Below, piece after piece: positions 31,401-40,927 of a stretch of DNA of 64,000 nucleotides. A program made the position numbers and the translations under genes. The stretch is from assembly GCA_045805265.1 (NCBI GenBank), contig JBJMLO010000011.1, positions 496,001-560,000 on the forward strand. The letters are read 5' to 3'. Each line of letters opens with the position of its first letter. Positions within the stretch are counted from its first letter, which is position 1. A model generated the notes under the pieces. It saw nothing but the letters and a program-made list of their open reading frames with translations, ran no database searches and was not told where the DNA came from. Source of the stretch: JBJMLO01 sp045805265. Lineage in GTDB: Bacteria; Actinomycetota; UBA4738; JACQTL01.

Positions 31401-32807
31401 ATGGCCGAACGCACCCATCCGGATCGTCCCGGTCACCGCGAGGCGCGGGCCCGGGCATCGCAGCAGGTCTTCGAGTACCCGCTGCGCCGCGAGTTCGTCG
31501 AGCCCGACTGGCGGCGGATCCCCGGCTTCCGGGACGTCACCGGCGACCAGTGGGAGTCGGCCCAGTGGCAGCGGGCCCACACGGTGAAGAACCTCGCCGA
31601 GCTCAGGCGGGTGCTGGGCGAGCGCCTCGACGACGAGCTGTACCGCGACATCGAGCGGGACCAGCAGGAGCGGGCCACGATGTCCATGCTCGTCCCGCCC
31701 CAGATGGTCAACACGATGGACGTCGACGACCTGCGGAACGATCGCGTCCGTCGGTACATGGTCCCCAGCCACCGCGACCGCGACCCCGAGTGGCCCAACC
31801 ACCCGATGGCGTCGCGGGACTCCCTGCACGAGGCCGACATGTGGGCGGTGGAGGGCCTCACCCACCGCTACCCCACCAAGGTGCTCGCCGAGCTGCTCAG
31901 CACCTGCCCGCAGTACTGCGGCCACTGCACGCGGATGGACCTGGTCGGCAACGACACGCCGCAGTTCCTCAAGTACAAGTTCGAGCAGAAGCAGCAGGAA
32001 CGGTGGGATGCCATGCTCGACTACCTGCGCAGGACGCCGCAGGTCCGCGACGTGGTCGTCTCCGGCGGCGACGTGGCGAACCTCCCTATCAAGCGCCTGG
32101 AGGCATTCGTCTCCCAGCTGCTCGACATCGAGAACATCCGCGACGTCCGCCTGGCCACCAAGGGCCTCATGGGCATCCCGCAGCACTTCCTCCAGGACGA
32201 GGTGCTGGGAGGCCTCGGGCGGCTGGCGGCCAAGGCGAACCAGCGGGGCGTCGACATCGCGGTCCACACCCACATCAACTGCGCCCAGCAGGTCACGCCG
32301 CTCGTGGCGAAGGCAGTGAAGGCGCTTCTGGACATGGGGTTCCGGGACGTCCGCAACCAGGGCGTGCTGCTCCGCGGCGTCAACACGACCCCTGCCGACA
32401 TCCTGGAGCTGTGCTTCACGCTCCTCGATCACGGCAAGGTCATGCCCTACTACTTCTACATGTGCGACATGATCCCCAACAGCGAGCACTGGCGGACCAG
32501 CGTGGCCGAGACCCAGGCGCTGCAGCACGCGATCATGGGCTACCTGCCGGGGTTCGCGACGCCGCGCATGGTGTGCGACGTGCCGTTCGTCGGTAAGCGG
32601 TGGGTCCACCAGCTCGACGAATACGACCGCGAGCGGGGCATCTCCTACTGGACGAAGAACTACCGCACCGGCATCGAGTACGAGGATCCAGAGGCGCTCG
32701 CACGCCGCTACCCGTACTACGACCCGATCGCGACGCTGTCCGAGGAGGGCAAGGCCTACTGGCGCGAACGCGTCGCCCGCGGCGAGCTGCAACCGGCGGG
32801 CGCGTAG
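31401..32807 (+). CDS. KamA-family radical SAM aminomutase-like protein
   Basis: A 468-residue protein of the lysine 2,3-aminomutase family, which uses SAM, a 4Fe-4S cluster and PLP. The cluster motif is CPQYCGHC (about residues 170-177). GGDVANLP follows, as well as HTHINCAQQVTP and GVLLRGVNTTP, all typical of the family. In the PLP-lysine region it reads DVPFVGKRW where the lysine enzymes have a glycine-rich PGGGGK, so the lysine is kept but the loop differs. ATG 31401 has GAGGG 6 bases upstream. Substrate (lysine, glutamate or other) unresolved. It is divergent from the Mau-like operon. Confidence 0.85.
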   Translation: MAERTHPDRPGHREARARASQQVFEYPLRREFVEPDWRRIPGFRDVTGDQWESAQWQRAHTVKNLAELRRVLGERLDDELYRDIERDQQERATMSMLVPPQMVNTMDVDDLRNDRVRRYMVPSHRDRDPEWPNHPMASRDSLHEADMWAVEGLTHRYPTKVLAELLSTCPQYCGHCTRMDLVGNDTPQFLKYKFEQKQQERWDAMLDYLRRTPQVRDVVVSGGDVANLPIKRLEAFVSQLLDIENIRDVRLATKGLMGIPQHFLQDEVLGGLGRLAAKANQRGVDIAVHTHINCAQQVTPLVAKAVKALLDMGFRDVRNQGVLLRGVNTTPADILELCFTLLDHGKVMPYYFYMCDMIPNSEHWRTSVAETQALQHAIMGYLPGFATPRMVCDVPFVGKRWVHQLDEYDRERGISYWTKNYRTGIEYEDPEALARRYPYYDPIATLSEEGKAYWRERVARGELQPAGA

Positions 32808-32873
32808 CCGGCTCCACTCGAGCACGACGACCCTCAGTTCCTCCGCTCGCTCGGGTTGGTAGGTTCCAGCGGC

Positions 32874-34283
32874 ATGGCATCCAGGCGGGTTTCCCGACGG
32901 ACGTTCCTCCGCCGCGCCGCCTGGACGGGCGGCGCCGTCGCCGTGGCCGGGGCGGGCGGGTTCGGAGTGAGGGAGCTGCTGTCGAACGGCGAGCGGCGAG
33001 TGCCGCCGGTCGCGGTCGACACGCGGTGGCCCATCAAGCACGTCGTGTACGTGATGCTCGAGAACCGCTCGTTCAACCACCTGTTCGGCGCGTTCCCCGG
33101 CGTGCGGAACGGCACGACGGTCGGCGTCGTGGACGGGAAGGAGGTGCCCCTGATCACGGCGCCGGAGTGGCTGCCGGCCGATCTCCCGCACGACCGCGCC
33201 GCCGCCGTGAACGACGTCCACGGCGGGAGCATGGACGGCTTCGGTGCGTACGACCCGAGCGACGTCCCGGCCGTGAAGTACGCGATGTCCCTGCACCGGC
33301 GGGACACCATGGCCAATTGGTGGCATTGGGCGGAGCGGTTCGTGCTCTGCGACCGCTTCTTCGCGTCGGCGAACAGCGCGTCGTACCCCAACCACCTCTA
33401 CATGATCGCGGGCACGTCCGGGGGGGCCTTCGACAACCCCGAACAGAGCCAGCAGGTGCTCGCGGTCCGCAAGGACAAGGGCCTGGCCAAGACGTGGGGG
33501 TGTGACGCGCCCGACGGCGCCACGGTGAACATCTTCGACTACCGCGTCGGTGACGGCGATCACATCAAGCCGCTGCGGGTGACCCGGCCGTGCTTCACGT
33601 TCGACACCCAGGGCCAGCAGCTCAGCCGCCAACACGTTGACTGGGCTTTCTACTCGGCGAACGAGCGGGAGACCGGCTACATCTGGAACGCCTACGCCGC
33701 GATCGACGGGGTCCACAACTCGGACCTGTGGGACGACCACATCCGTGACGTCGATCACCTGGTTCGGGACATCGGGGCTGATCGTCTCCCTTCCGTGACA
33801 TGGGTCACGCCGCGTTACGAGTTCTCGGACCACCCGCCGTACTCGACGATCTGGGCCCAGAACTGGGCGACCCAGGTGCTCTCGGCGATCATGCGCAGCC
33901 CCATGTGGGCCTCGACGGCCGTCTTCGTGACGTGGGACGAGTGGGGCGGGACCTACGACTCCGTGCGGCCGCCGACCGTGGACGCGATCGGTCTCGGCGT
34001 CCGGGTGCCCATGCTGGTGATCTCGCCGTGGGCCAACCGCGGGATGATCGACCACGAGGTCGGGGAGTTCTCCTCGCCCAACCGGTTCGTCGCCGACAAC
34101 TTCGGCCTCGCCTACCTGAGCGACCGGGTGCGGAACACCCACAACTTCGAGCACGTCTTCGACTTCCGGCGGAAGACCGCAGACCTGCTCGACCCCGACC
34201 CGTTGCCGATCCTGAAGCCGGGGCCGGTGCCCCGGAAGCCCCCCGGCGACAACGTCGGCTGGCCGCCCACGATCTCGTACTGA
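32874..34283 (+). CDS. Tat-exported phospholipase C-type phosphoesterase
   Basis: A 469-residue protein of the phosphoesterase family that includes bacterial non-hemolytic phospholipase C and AcpA-type acid phosphatases. The Tat signal is SRRVSRRTFLRRAAW. The catalytic segment HVVYVMLENRSFNHLFG contains the conserved E-N-R-S-F. Later come SYPNHLYMIAGTSGG, TWDEWGG and EFSSPNRFV, all family blocks. ATG 32874 has a TAGGTT element 8 bases upstream, a near-leaderless start. Two further members are in the window (37885-39486 and 63155-64000). Probably scavenges phosphate from phospholipids or other esters outside the cell. Confidence 0.9.
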   Translation: MASRRVSRRTFLRRAAWTGGAVAVAGAGGFGVRELLSNGERRVPPVAVDTRWPIKHVVYVMLENRSFNHLFGAFPGVRNGTTVGVVDGKEVPLITAPEWLPADLPHDRAAAVNDVHGGSMDGFGAYDPSDVPAVKYAMSLHRRDTMANWWHWAERFVLCDRFFASANSASYPNHLYMIAGTSGGAFDNPEQSQQVLAVRKDKGLAKTWGCDAPDGATVNIFDYRVGDGDHIKPLRVTRPCFTFDTQGQQLSRQHVDWAFYSANERETGYIWNAYAAIDGVHNSDLWDDHIRDVDHLVRDIGADRLPSVTWVTPRYEFSDHPPYSTIWAQNWATQVLSAIMRSPMWASTAVFVTWDEWGGTYDSVRPPTVDAIGLGVRVPMLVISPWANRGMIDHEVGEFSSPNRFVADNFGLAYLSDRVRNTHNFEHVFDFRRKTADLLDPDPLPILKPGPVPRKPPGDNVGWPPTISY

Positions 34284-34344
34284 CCGGACGACCCCTGGGT
34301 CCGGGCCGTGGCGCCGCCGGCCACCCGCCGGTACCCTCGCGTCC

Positions 34345-37300
34345 GTGGTGACCTGCGGGAACTGTGGGACGACGAACCCCGAGGGGTCGCGGTTCTGCTC
34401 GCGGTGCGGAGCGACGCTCGGCGCGGCGTGTCCGTCGTGCGGCGCTCCGGTCGAGACGGATGCGCGCTTCTGCTCGAACTGCGGAGCCGCGCTCGTCCCC
34501 CAGGTCGCCTCGGGCGAGGAGCGCAAGCTCGTCACGGTCCTGTTCGCCGACGTCACCGGGTCGACGACGCTCGGAGAGCGCCTGGATCCCGAGCGGCTGC
34601 GGGACGTCCTCCGCACCTACTTCGACGCGATGCGCGAGGAGATCCAGGCCGAGGGCGGAACGGTCGAGAAGTTCATCGGCGACGCGGTGATGGCGGCGTT
34701 CGGCGTCCCGGCAGCCCACGAGGACGACCCCGCGCGGGCGCTGCACGCCGCGGCGCGGATGCTCCGCCGGCTGGACGAAGTGAACGAACGCCTCACCACC
34801 GAGCACGGCGTGACGCTCGAGATCCGGATCGGCGTGAACACGGGCGACGTGCTGGCCACCACCGACCCCCGTCCCGGCGAGCCGATGGTCACGGGCGACG
34901 CGGTGAACTCGGCGGCCCGGCTCCAGACCGCGGCCGCGCCCGGTGAGGTGGTCGCCTCCGAGCGCACGATGCGCGCGGTCCGGGGCTGGCGGGCGGAGGA
35001 CATCGGCCCGCTGCAGCTGAAGGGCAGGGTCGAACCGGTTCGCGCGTTCCGGATCCTGGGTGAGCCCGAGATGCTGCCCGAGCGGGGCGTCCCGGGCCTC
35101 TCGGCGCCGATGGTCGGACGCGAGCCGGAGCTCGACCTGCTCACGAGCCTCTTCGAACGCGTCCGCCGGGAGGGACGGCCAAACCTCGTGACGCTCTACG
35201 GCGACGCCGGTGTGGGCAAGAGCCGGCTCACACGGGAGTTCCTGGACCGGATCGGGCTCGAGGGCCCGGTGGTGGTTCGCGGACGGTGCCTGCCGTACGG
35301 GAACGGAGTCACGTTCTGGCCCCTGGCGGAGATGCTGAAGGCGTACGCGGGCATCCTCGACACCGACCCCCCGGACCTCACGCTCGAACGGATCCGCAAG
35401 GCCGGAAAGGACCTCCTGACGGAGGAGACGGCACCCGATCCGGCGCGGGCGACGGCGGCGCTGGCCTTCACGCTGGGCGTGGAGGACCCGGACTTCCCAT
35501 TCGCGTCGCTGGACCCGAAGACGGTCCGCGCGGAGGTCCACGCCGCGTGGCGCTCGTTCTTCTCCGCGCTCTCGAGCGGGACCCCGGTCGTCGTCGTCGT
35601 GGAGGACATCCACTGGGCCGACCCCGCCCTGCTCGACCTCCTGGAGGAGATGGCCGAGCGGGTCGTGGGCCCCGTCCTGTTCCTGTGCCCGGCGAGACCG
35701 GAGCTCACCGCCCGCCGGCCGGACTGGGGCGGCGGACGGAGGAACCAGACCGCGATCGCGCTCGACCCCCTGACCGCCGAGGAATCCGAACGGCTCATCG
35801 GGTTCCTGCTTGCGATCGACGACCTCCCCGTCACCGTCCGGGAACGGATCCTGGAGCGGGCCGAGGGGAACCCGTTCTTCCTGGAGGAGATCGTCCGGCA
35901 CCTCATCGACGGCGGGGTCGTCGTGCTGGAGAGCGGCCGGTGGCGCGCCACAGCAGGCATCGAGGACGTCGACATCCCGGACACCGTGCAGGGAGTCCTC
36001 GCAGCCCGCATGGACCTTCTCGAGCCCCCCAACAAGCGCGTGCTCCAGGCCGCCGCGGTGGTCGGACGGGTGTTCTGGCCGGGGCCGGTGGGCGAGCTGG
36101 TGGAGGAAGCCGACGTGGGCGAGGCCATGGATACGCTCGAGTCCCGGGAACTCGTGCGGTCCCGCCTCGGTTCGTCGATGGCGGGCCAGCCCGAGTACCA
36201 GTTCAAGCACATCCTCACGCGCGACGTCGCGTACGAGAGCCTGCCGAAGCGGGAGCGCGGCCCGGCCCACGCGGCCGTGGCCGCCTGGATCGAGCGCACG
36301 GCCGGCGCGAGGGCCCGGGAGTTCGTCGAGCTGCTCGCCTACCACTACGCGACGGCGGTCGCCGAGTCCCCCGGAGCGGACGAGGACCTCCGCCGCTCGG
36401 CCTTCGAGCATCTCGTGGCCGCGTCGGGTGACAGCCGGAGCAAGCAGGTGCTGGCGAAGGCGGAACGCTTCGCGGAAGGCGCGCTGGAGATCGCGGTCGA
36501 CGACCTGGAGCGCGCCGTGGCCCTCGAGGCGCTGGGCGTCGCGTTCCTCACCGACTACGACGGTAACCCGGCGTGGCGGACGCTCCGGGAAGCGGCACTC
36601 ACGCGGGCCCGCGCCGACCCGCCCGACCCGAAGAAGGTCGCATACCTCGCCGCCCGGGCCGTCGAGGTTCCGGTCCGGTGGCCCGGCTCGATGCGGACGT
36701 CGCCGCCGGAGGACGAGGTGCGCGCCATCCTCGATCTTGGCTTCGCCCACCTGCCCGAGGGCGAGAGCGAGGAGCGGGCGAGGCTCCTCGCCCACCTAGC
36801 CGGTTGGCCGTTCGCGTTCCCGGAGACGACGGACGCGGCGGGGCTGGGCCCGGTCGAGGCGACCGGACTCCAGGCGGCCGAGATGGCCCTCCGCCTCGGC
36901 CTGCCGGACATCGCGTCCGGGGCCTTCGACGCTGCCTTGGGACCGTCGATCGCGACCGGCCGCTACGACCTCGCGGTCGATATCTGGCGGCGGCGCGCCG
37001 AGCTCGTGCCCCGCCTCCGTGACGTGCTCGAGCTCGGGGACCTGTGCGCCGCGGGCGCGTGGATCATGAGCGAGCTCGGCCGGTACCCGGAGGCGCGGCA
37101 GATCGCCGTTGAGGGACTGCCCCGGGTGACGGGCCTCGGGGCGAACGCCGAGGTGCACGCCACGTCCTGGCTCGTCGTGATCCTCTGGCGACTCGGTGAG
37201 TGGGACGAGGCCCTGACCCGGTTCGAGCGCGTCCGCGACCTGCTGGGCGAGCGGCGCGAGGAACCGCCGTACTTTGCGACCCACGCCTACGCAGTCGCGG

Positions 37301-37869
37301 GGATGATCCACGAGGCTCGAGGCGAACACCTCGAGGGCGACCGCATGGCCGATCTCGTGTCGGCGTTCGGCGAGACGTTCTCGGCGCGGCTGTATCCCTG
37401 GCTCACGCGGTTCCTCGTCGAGCGGGGCGAGAGCGAACGAGCCAGGACGTACTTCGCCCGGCGCCCGGCGGGCTGGCGCGTCCACGCAGCGGAGGTGTTC
37501 GAGGCACGTTGCGAACTCGTCGCCGCGACGAAGGCATGGGACGAGGCATCCGACGCGGTCCGAGAAGCGAGAGCGCACGCCGATTTCGGGGCGGAGATGA
37601 TGGCGCCTTCTGCCGACCGCCTCGAGGGCCGCGCCGCGATCGAGGACGAACCGGCCCGAGCCGTCGACATCCTGCGGCGAGCGGTCGGGGGATTCGCCGC
37701 GCTCAGCACGCCGCACGATGAGGCGCGCACGAGGCTGGACCTTGCCGATGCCCTGTCCGCCGCCGGGAGTCCGGATGAGGCGACCAGCGAGCTCGACGCG
37801 GCCGAGGCCACGTTCGAGCGGCTGGGCGCAACGAGCGATGTCATGGCGGTTCGGGCGCGTCGCGCCTGA
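34345..37869 (+). CDS. zinc-ribbon / class III adenylate cyclase / AAA ATPase / TPR regulator
   Basis: A 1174-residue signalling protein. Two zinc ribbons (CGNCGTTNPEGSRFCSRCG; CPSCGA to FCSNCG) lie in residues 4-50. A class III cyclase domain (about 60-235) has metal Asp in FADVTGST and FIGDAVMAAFG, Lys in EKF, and GDAVNSAARL, where Asp, Asn and Arg are those of ATP-using enzymes. A STAND-like ATPase (Walker A YGDAGVGKSR, about 295) is followed by VVVEDIHWADPALLDL. About 600 residues of TPR-like helices complete the chain. GTG 34345 lies 7 bases after TACCCT (34332-34337), suggesting a leaderless mRNA; GTG 34348 is also possible. Should make cAMP in response to a protein or ligand signal. 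Confidence 0.9.
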   Translation: MVTCGNCGTTNPEGSRFCSRCGATLGAACPSCGAPVETDARFCSNCGAALVPQVASGEERKLVTVLFADVTGSTTLGERLDPERLRDVLRTYFDAMREEIQAEGGTVEKFIGDAVMAAFGVPAAHEDDPARALHAAARMLRRLDEVNERLTTEHGVTLEIRIGVNTGDVLATTDPRPGEPMVTGDAVNSAARLQTAAAPGEVVASERTMRAVRGWRAEDIGPLQLKGRVEPVRAFRILGEPEMLPERGVPGLSAPMVGREPELDLLTSLFERVRREGRPNLVTLYGDAGVGKSRLTREFLDRIGLEGPVVVRGRCLPYGNGVTFWPLAEMLKAYAGILDTDPPDLTLERIRKAGKDLLTEETAPDPARATAALAFTLGVEDPDFPFASLDPKTVRAEVHAAWRSFFSALSSGTPVVVVVEDIHWADPALLDLLEEMAERVVGPVLFLCPARPELTARRPDWGGGRRNQTAIALDPLTAEESERLIGFLLAIDDLPVTVRERILERAEGNPFFLEEIVRHLIDGGVVVLESGRWRATAGIEDVDIPDTVQGVLAARMDLLEPPNKRVLQAAAVVGRVFWPGPVGELVEEADVGEAMDTLESRELVRSRLGSSMAGQPEYQFKHILTRDVAYESLPKRERGPAHAAVAAWIERTAGARAREFVELLAYHYATAVAESPGADEDLRRSAFEHLVAASGDSRSKQVLAKAERFAEGALEIAVDDLERAVALEALGVAFLTDYDGNPAWRTLREAALTRARADPPDPKKVAYLAARAVEVPVRWPGSMRTSPPEDEVRAILDLGFAHLPEGESEERARLLAHLAGWPFAFPETTDAAGLGPVEATGLQAAEMALRLGLPDIASGAFDAALGPSIATGRYDLAVDIWRRRAELVPRLRDVLELGDLCAAGAWIMSELGRYPEARQIAVEGLPRVTGLGANAEVHATSWLVVILWRLGEWDEALTRFERVRDLLGERREEPPYFATHAYAVAGMIHEARGEHLEGDRMADLVSAFGETFSARLYPWLTRFLVERGESERARTYFARRPAGWRVHAAEVFEARCELVAATKAWDEASDAVREARAHADFGAEMMAPSADRLEGRAAIEDEPARAVDILRRAVGGFAALSTPHDEARTRLDLADALSAAGSPDEATSELDAAEATFERLGATSDVMAVRARRA

Positions 37870-37884
37870 CACGTTCCGTCGGCG

Positions 37885-39486
37885 TCAGGGAATCGGGTCG
37901 ATCTCCAGGAGGTCGTTGCCGTACGGACAGTCGGTCCGGTACGGGAGCACCAGCGGCTTCGCCGGCTTCCTGGAGAAGTCGAGGGCGCCCGAGAGCGGGT
38001 TGGCCCGCTTGTCGCGAAGGGTCAGCGGCTTCAGCCCCCAGTTGTGCTCGATGAACGACAGCACCGAGGAGAACTCGTAGTCCGTATGGTCGACGAAGCC
38101 GCCGTCGGGGCTCGAGCCGGCCTTTGTGTACGGCGAGATGATGAGCGCCGGCGTCCGCGGGCCGAGGCCCATGATGTCGTAGTGGGGCGGCTTGACGTGG
38201 TCGTAGAACCCGCCGAAGTCGTCCCACACGATCACGATCAGCGTGTCCTTCCAGTACTGGGACTGCATGATCATGTTCACGTGCTGCACGGTCCAGTTCT
38301 CGCCGGCGCACACGCTGATGTTCCCCGTGGAGGGGTGCTCGTTGTACGGCTCCGGCGGGACTAGCCATGACACCGCCGGGAGCTTGTGGGCCTGGATGTC
38401 CTTGTAGAACTCCGTCGGGTCGCGGTCCTTCTTCCGCAGCGGCCCGTGCCAGATGTGGTCGATGGCCTGCAGCGCGTTCTGCCAGTGGTTCACCTCGGAG
38501 TAGTACGACCAGCTGATGCCCTTCTGCTCCAGCTCGTCCGGCAGCGCGGGGATGTCGACGCAGGTCGGGATGTCCTCCGTGTAGTTGAAGATCCGGACCA
38601 GCTGGTCGGTGATCGCGCCCGTGATGTGGTCCTCGAGGCCCATGATGTGCTGCTTGTCCGAGGCGCTGAGGTCCTGCTTGAAGTGGGGAACCCGTTCCGC
38701 GGGATCGTCGCAGTAGCTGGCCTCCCCTCCGGTGTTCGACTTGTTGTCGACGATCCCGAACGAGTCGGCGGCCACGGTGTAGAGATGCTCGGGGAACGTC
38801 GGCCCGAACATCGACGTGAAGAAATGGTCGGCCAGCACGTAGTGGTCGGCGTAGGACCAGTAGGCCGGGACGCACCCGCTGCCCTGCTTGACCGCGTCGG
38901 CGTCCTTCGCCGGCGAGATCGCGCAGTCGCGGCTCATGGTGGTGTAGCCCTGAAGGTCGGAACCGTCGCCGATGATGTTGTAGCCGTTCATCCGGCCGCC
39001 GTTGATGGCGTACAGCCCCGAGGCGAACCCGTGCGTGATGTCGTGCGGCTGCATGTCGTAGGCCGGCTTCAGCGGGATGTCCGGCCCCGGCTCGGTGCAG
39101 TGCTTGGGGTTGCCGCCGCACTTGACGGTCTTGCCGGTGGTGGCGCCCTCGGAGCCGTGGCCGTAGGTCCCGAAGTAGTTGTCGAAGGTCCGGTTCTCCT
39201 TGATCAGGAAGACCACGTGCTTGATGGGGGTCTTCCCCGGCGCGATGACCGCCTGCGGACCCCCGCCGCCGTTCACGGAGCCCGGCCCGGTGGTGCCCAC
39301 GGGGTCGTGCGTCTTCGAGTCGGACTTGCCGCCCACGAACGGCAGCTTGTCGCCCAGGGTGAAGGCGGCGACCAGCACGACGACCAGCCCGAGCGAGCCG
39401 AAGACCAGGCGACGGCGGGCGGCCCGGCGGCGGGCGAACGATCCCCGGCTCGAAGGCGGGCGAAACAGCGGGTTGGACTTCTCCAT
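37885..39486 (-). CDS. membrane-anchored phospholipase C-type phosphoesterase
   Basis: A 533-residue phosphoesterase-family protein. An N-terminal basic region and one membrane anchor (about residues 28-46) indicate an extracytoplasmic enzyme. The catalytic motif is HVVFLIKENRTFDNYFGTYG. Further blocks are FPEHLYTVA, VIVWDDFGGFYDHV, GLGPRTPALIISPY and EFSSVLSFIEHNWGL. ATG 39486 has GGAGG upstream. It converges with the cyclase gene (15 bases between stops) and is divergent from the MreB-like gene. Closer in its motifs to the C-terminal partial gene at 63155 than to the one at 32874. Confidence 0.9.
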   Translation of the reverse strand: MEKSNPLFRPPSSRGSFARRRAARRRLVFGSLGLVVVLVAAFTLGDKLPFVGGKSDSKTHDPVGTTGPGSVNGGGGPQAVIAPGKTPIKHVVFLIKENRTFDNYFGTYGHGSEGATTGKTVKCGGNPKHCTEPGPDIPLKPAYDMQPHDITHGFASGLYAINGGRMNGYNIIGDGSDLQGYTTMSRDCAISPAKDADAVKQGSGCVPAYWSYADHYVLADHFFTSMFGPTFPEHLYTVAADSFGIVDNKSNTGGEASYCDDPAERVPHFKQDLSASDKQHIMGLEDHITGAITDQLVRIFNYTEDIPTCVDIPALPDELEQKGISWSYYSEVNHWQNALQAIDHIWHGPLRKKDRDPTEFYKDIQAHKLPAVSWLVPPEPYNEHPSTGNISVCAGENWTVQHVNMIMQSQYWKDTLIVIVWDDFGGFYDHVKPPHYDIMGLGPRTPALIISPYTKAGSSPDGGFVDHTDYEFSSVLSFIEHNWGLKPLTLRDKRANPLSGALDFSRKPAKPLVLPYRTDCPYGNDLLEIDPIP

Positions 39487-39633
39487 CGACGACCGGCCTC
39501 CCCACCGGCGGCGCCCATCGTACCGGCGCGGAACGCCGCTGGGGCGGAAGGGCGCTCGCCGTCGCGAGGAAATCCCACCGCCCGGCCGGGATCGGCCCTA
39601 TGATCGGCCCCCACTTCCCCGAGGTGCTCGCTC

Positions 39634-40701
39634 GTGTTCGACGTCGGTGACCGCCTTCCCCCCCCGCGGCGACGATCCCGCCTCGGCCGTCCCCTCGCAG
39701 CGCTGGGCCACGACCTGGCCGTGGACCTCGGGACCGCGAACACGCTCGTGTTCCAGCGGGGACGGGGCGTGGTCCTCGACCAGCCCTCGTTCGCGGCGGT
39801 GGACACGGAGACCGGCCGTTTCGTGGCGGTCGGGACGGAGGCCAAGGAGATGCTGGGCCGGGCCCCCGACCCCGTGGTGGTCATCCGGCCGCTGCGCTCG
39901 GGCGTGATCGGCGACTTCGAGGCCGCCCAGCACCTCCTGCGGGAGTTCCTGCTCCGGGTCCATCACCGGCGGCGGTTCGTGAAGCCCCGGGTGATCGCGT
40001 GCGTCCCCTCGGCCGTCACCCAGGTGGAACGGCGAGCCGTGGAGGAGGCGGCCCTGGAGGCCGGGGCGCGCCGCGTGGCCATCGTATCCGAGCCGCTGGC
40101 CGCCGCGGTGGGCGCCGGGCTCCCCATCCACGAGGCCCGGGGGTCGATGGTCGTGGACGTCGGCGGGGGGACGACGGACGTCGCCGTGTTCGTGCTCGGG
40201 GGGACCGCGGCCAGCGCGAACGCACCGGTGGGCGGCGACACGATGGACCAGGCGGTGATGGCGTACTGCCGCAAGGAGCTGGCGATCGCCATCGGCGAGC
40301 GGACGGCGGAACGGCTGAAGGTCGTCGGCGGCGCCGCCCATCCCGGCGCCCGGAACACGCTGATCGAGTTCCTGGGCCGCGACGTGGCCACCGGCCGTCC
40401 GCGAACGGTCCGCGTTCACTCGGACTCGCTGGCCGAGGGGCTGGCCGAGGCGGTGAACACCATCGTCGACACCGTCGTGTCGGTGTTCGAACGGATGCCG
40501 ACCGAGATCGTCCCGGACGTCGCCACTCGGGGCATCACGCTGACCGGCGGCGGGGCCCTCCTGGCCGGGCTGGCCGTCCGCCTCCAGCGCGAGTGCGGAG
40601 TTCCGGTGACGGTGGACCCCGAGCCGCTGTCGTGCGTCGTCCGGGGAGCGGGGGCGCTCCTCGACCGCCTGCCGGCGCGGCGAGGGTCCTCCGGGGACTG
40701 A
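39634..40701 (+). CDS. MreB/Mbl-like actin homologue
   Basis: A 355-residue protein of the MreB branch of the actin/Hsp70 superfamily. It shows the phosphate 1 loop AVDLGTANTLVF, VACVPSAVTQVERRAVEEAA (connect region), phosphate 2 VVDVGGGTTDVAVF, GGDTMDQAV and the adenosine motif GITLTGGGALLAGL. There is a 25-residue basic/proline-rich N-terminal extension. GTG 39634 has GAGGTG 7 bases upstream; a TATGAT -10 lies at 39599-39604. MreC/MreD are not adjacent, so it is an isolated copy. Role in cell shape or sporulation-like wall synthesis is inferred from family. Confidence 0.92.
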   Translation: MFDVGDRLPPPRRRSRLGRPLAALGHDLAVDLGTANTLVFQRGRGVVLDQPSFAAVDTETGRFVAVGTEAKEMLGRAPDPVVVIRPLRSGVIGDFEAAQHLLREFLLRVHHRRRFVKPRVIACVPSAVTQVERRAVEEAALEAGARRVAIVSEPLAAAVGAGLPIHEARGSMVVDVGGGTTDVAVFVLGGTAASANAPVGGDTMDQAVMAYCRKELAIAIGERTAERLKVVGGAAHPGARNTLIEFLGRDVATGRPRTVRVHSDSLAEGLAEAVNTIVDTVVSVFERMPTEIVPDVATRGITLTGGGALLAGLAVRLQRECGVPVTVDPEPLSCVVRGAGALLDRLPARRGSSGD

Positions 40702-40705
40702 ACGG

Positions 40706-40927
40706 TCAGCGCGTCCTTCGCCGTGCACTGCCTGGGGGCCGGCTGGCGCTGAGCATCACGGCTCCCCCGGTCACCATCAGCACGCCGACGACGGTCCACG
40801 TCAGCGTGTGGCTCATGAAGCTGCCGCCGATGACGCCGATCCCCTGGAGGAAGAACACCCCGCCCACCAGGCACATCACCACCCCGGCCACTGACAGTGC
40901 GATCCGGAGGCCGTTCACCTCCGTCAC
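40706..40927 (-). CDS. small membrane protein
   Basis: A 73-residue protein with two hydrophobic helices (about 8-32 and 40-62) separated by a glycine/serine loop and with a basic C-terminus. GTG 40927 overlaps the stop of the MoaB-XdhC fusion gene by 4 bases (GTGA), so it is co-expressed with it. Converges on the MreB-like gene with 4 bases between. No known family. Confidence 0.65.
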   Translation of the reverse strand: MTEVNGLRIALSVAGVVMCLVGGVFFLQGIGVIGGSFMSHTLTWTVVGVLMVTGGAVMLSASRPPGSARRRTR

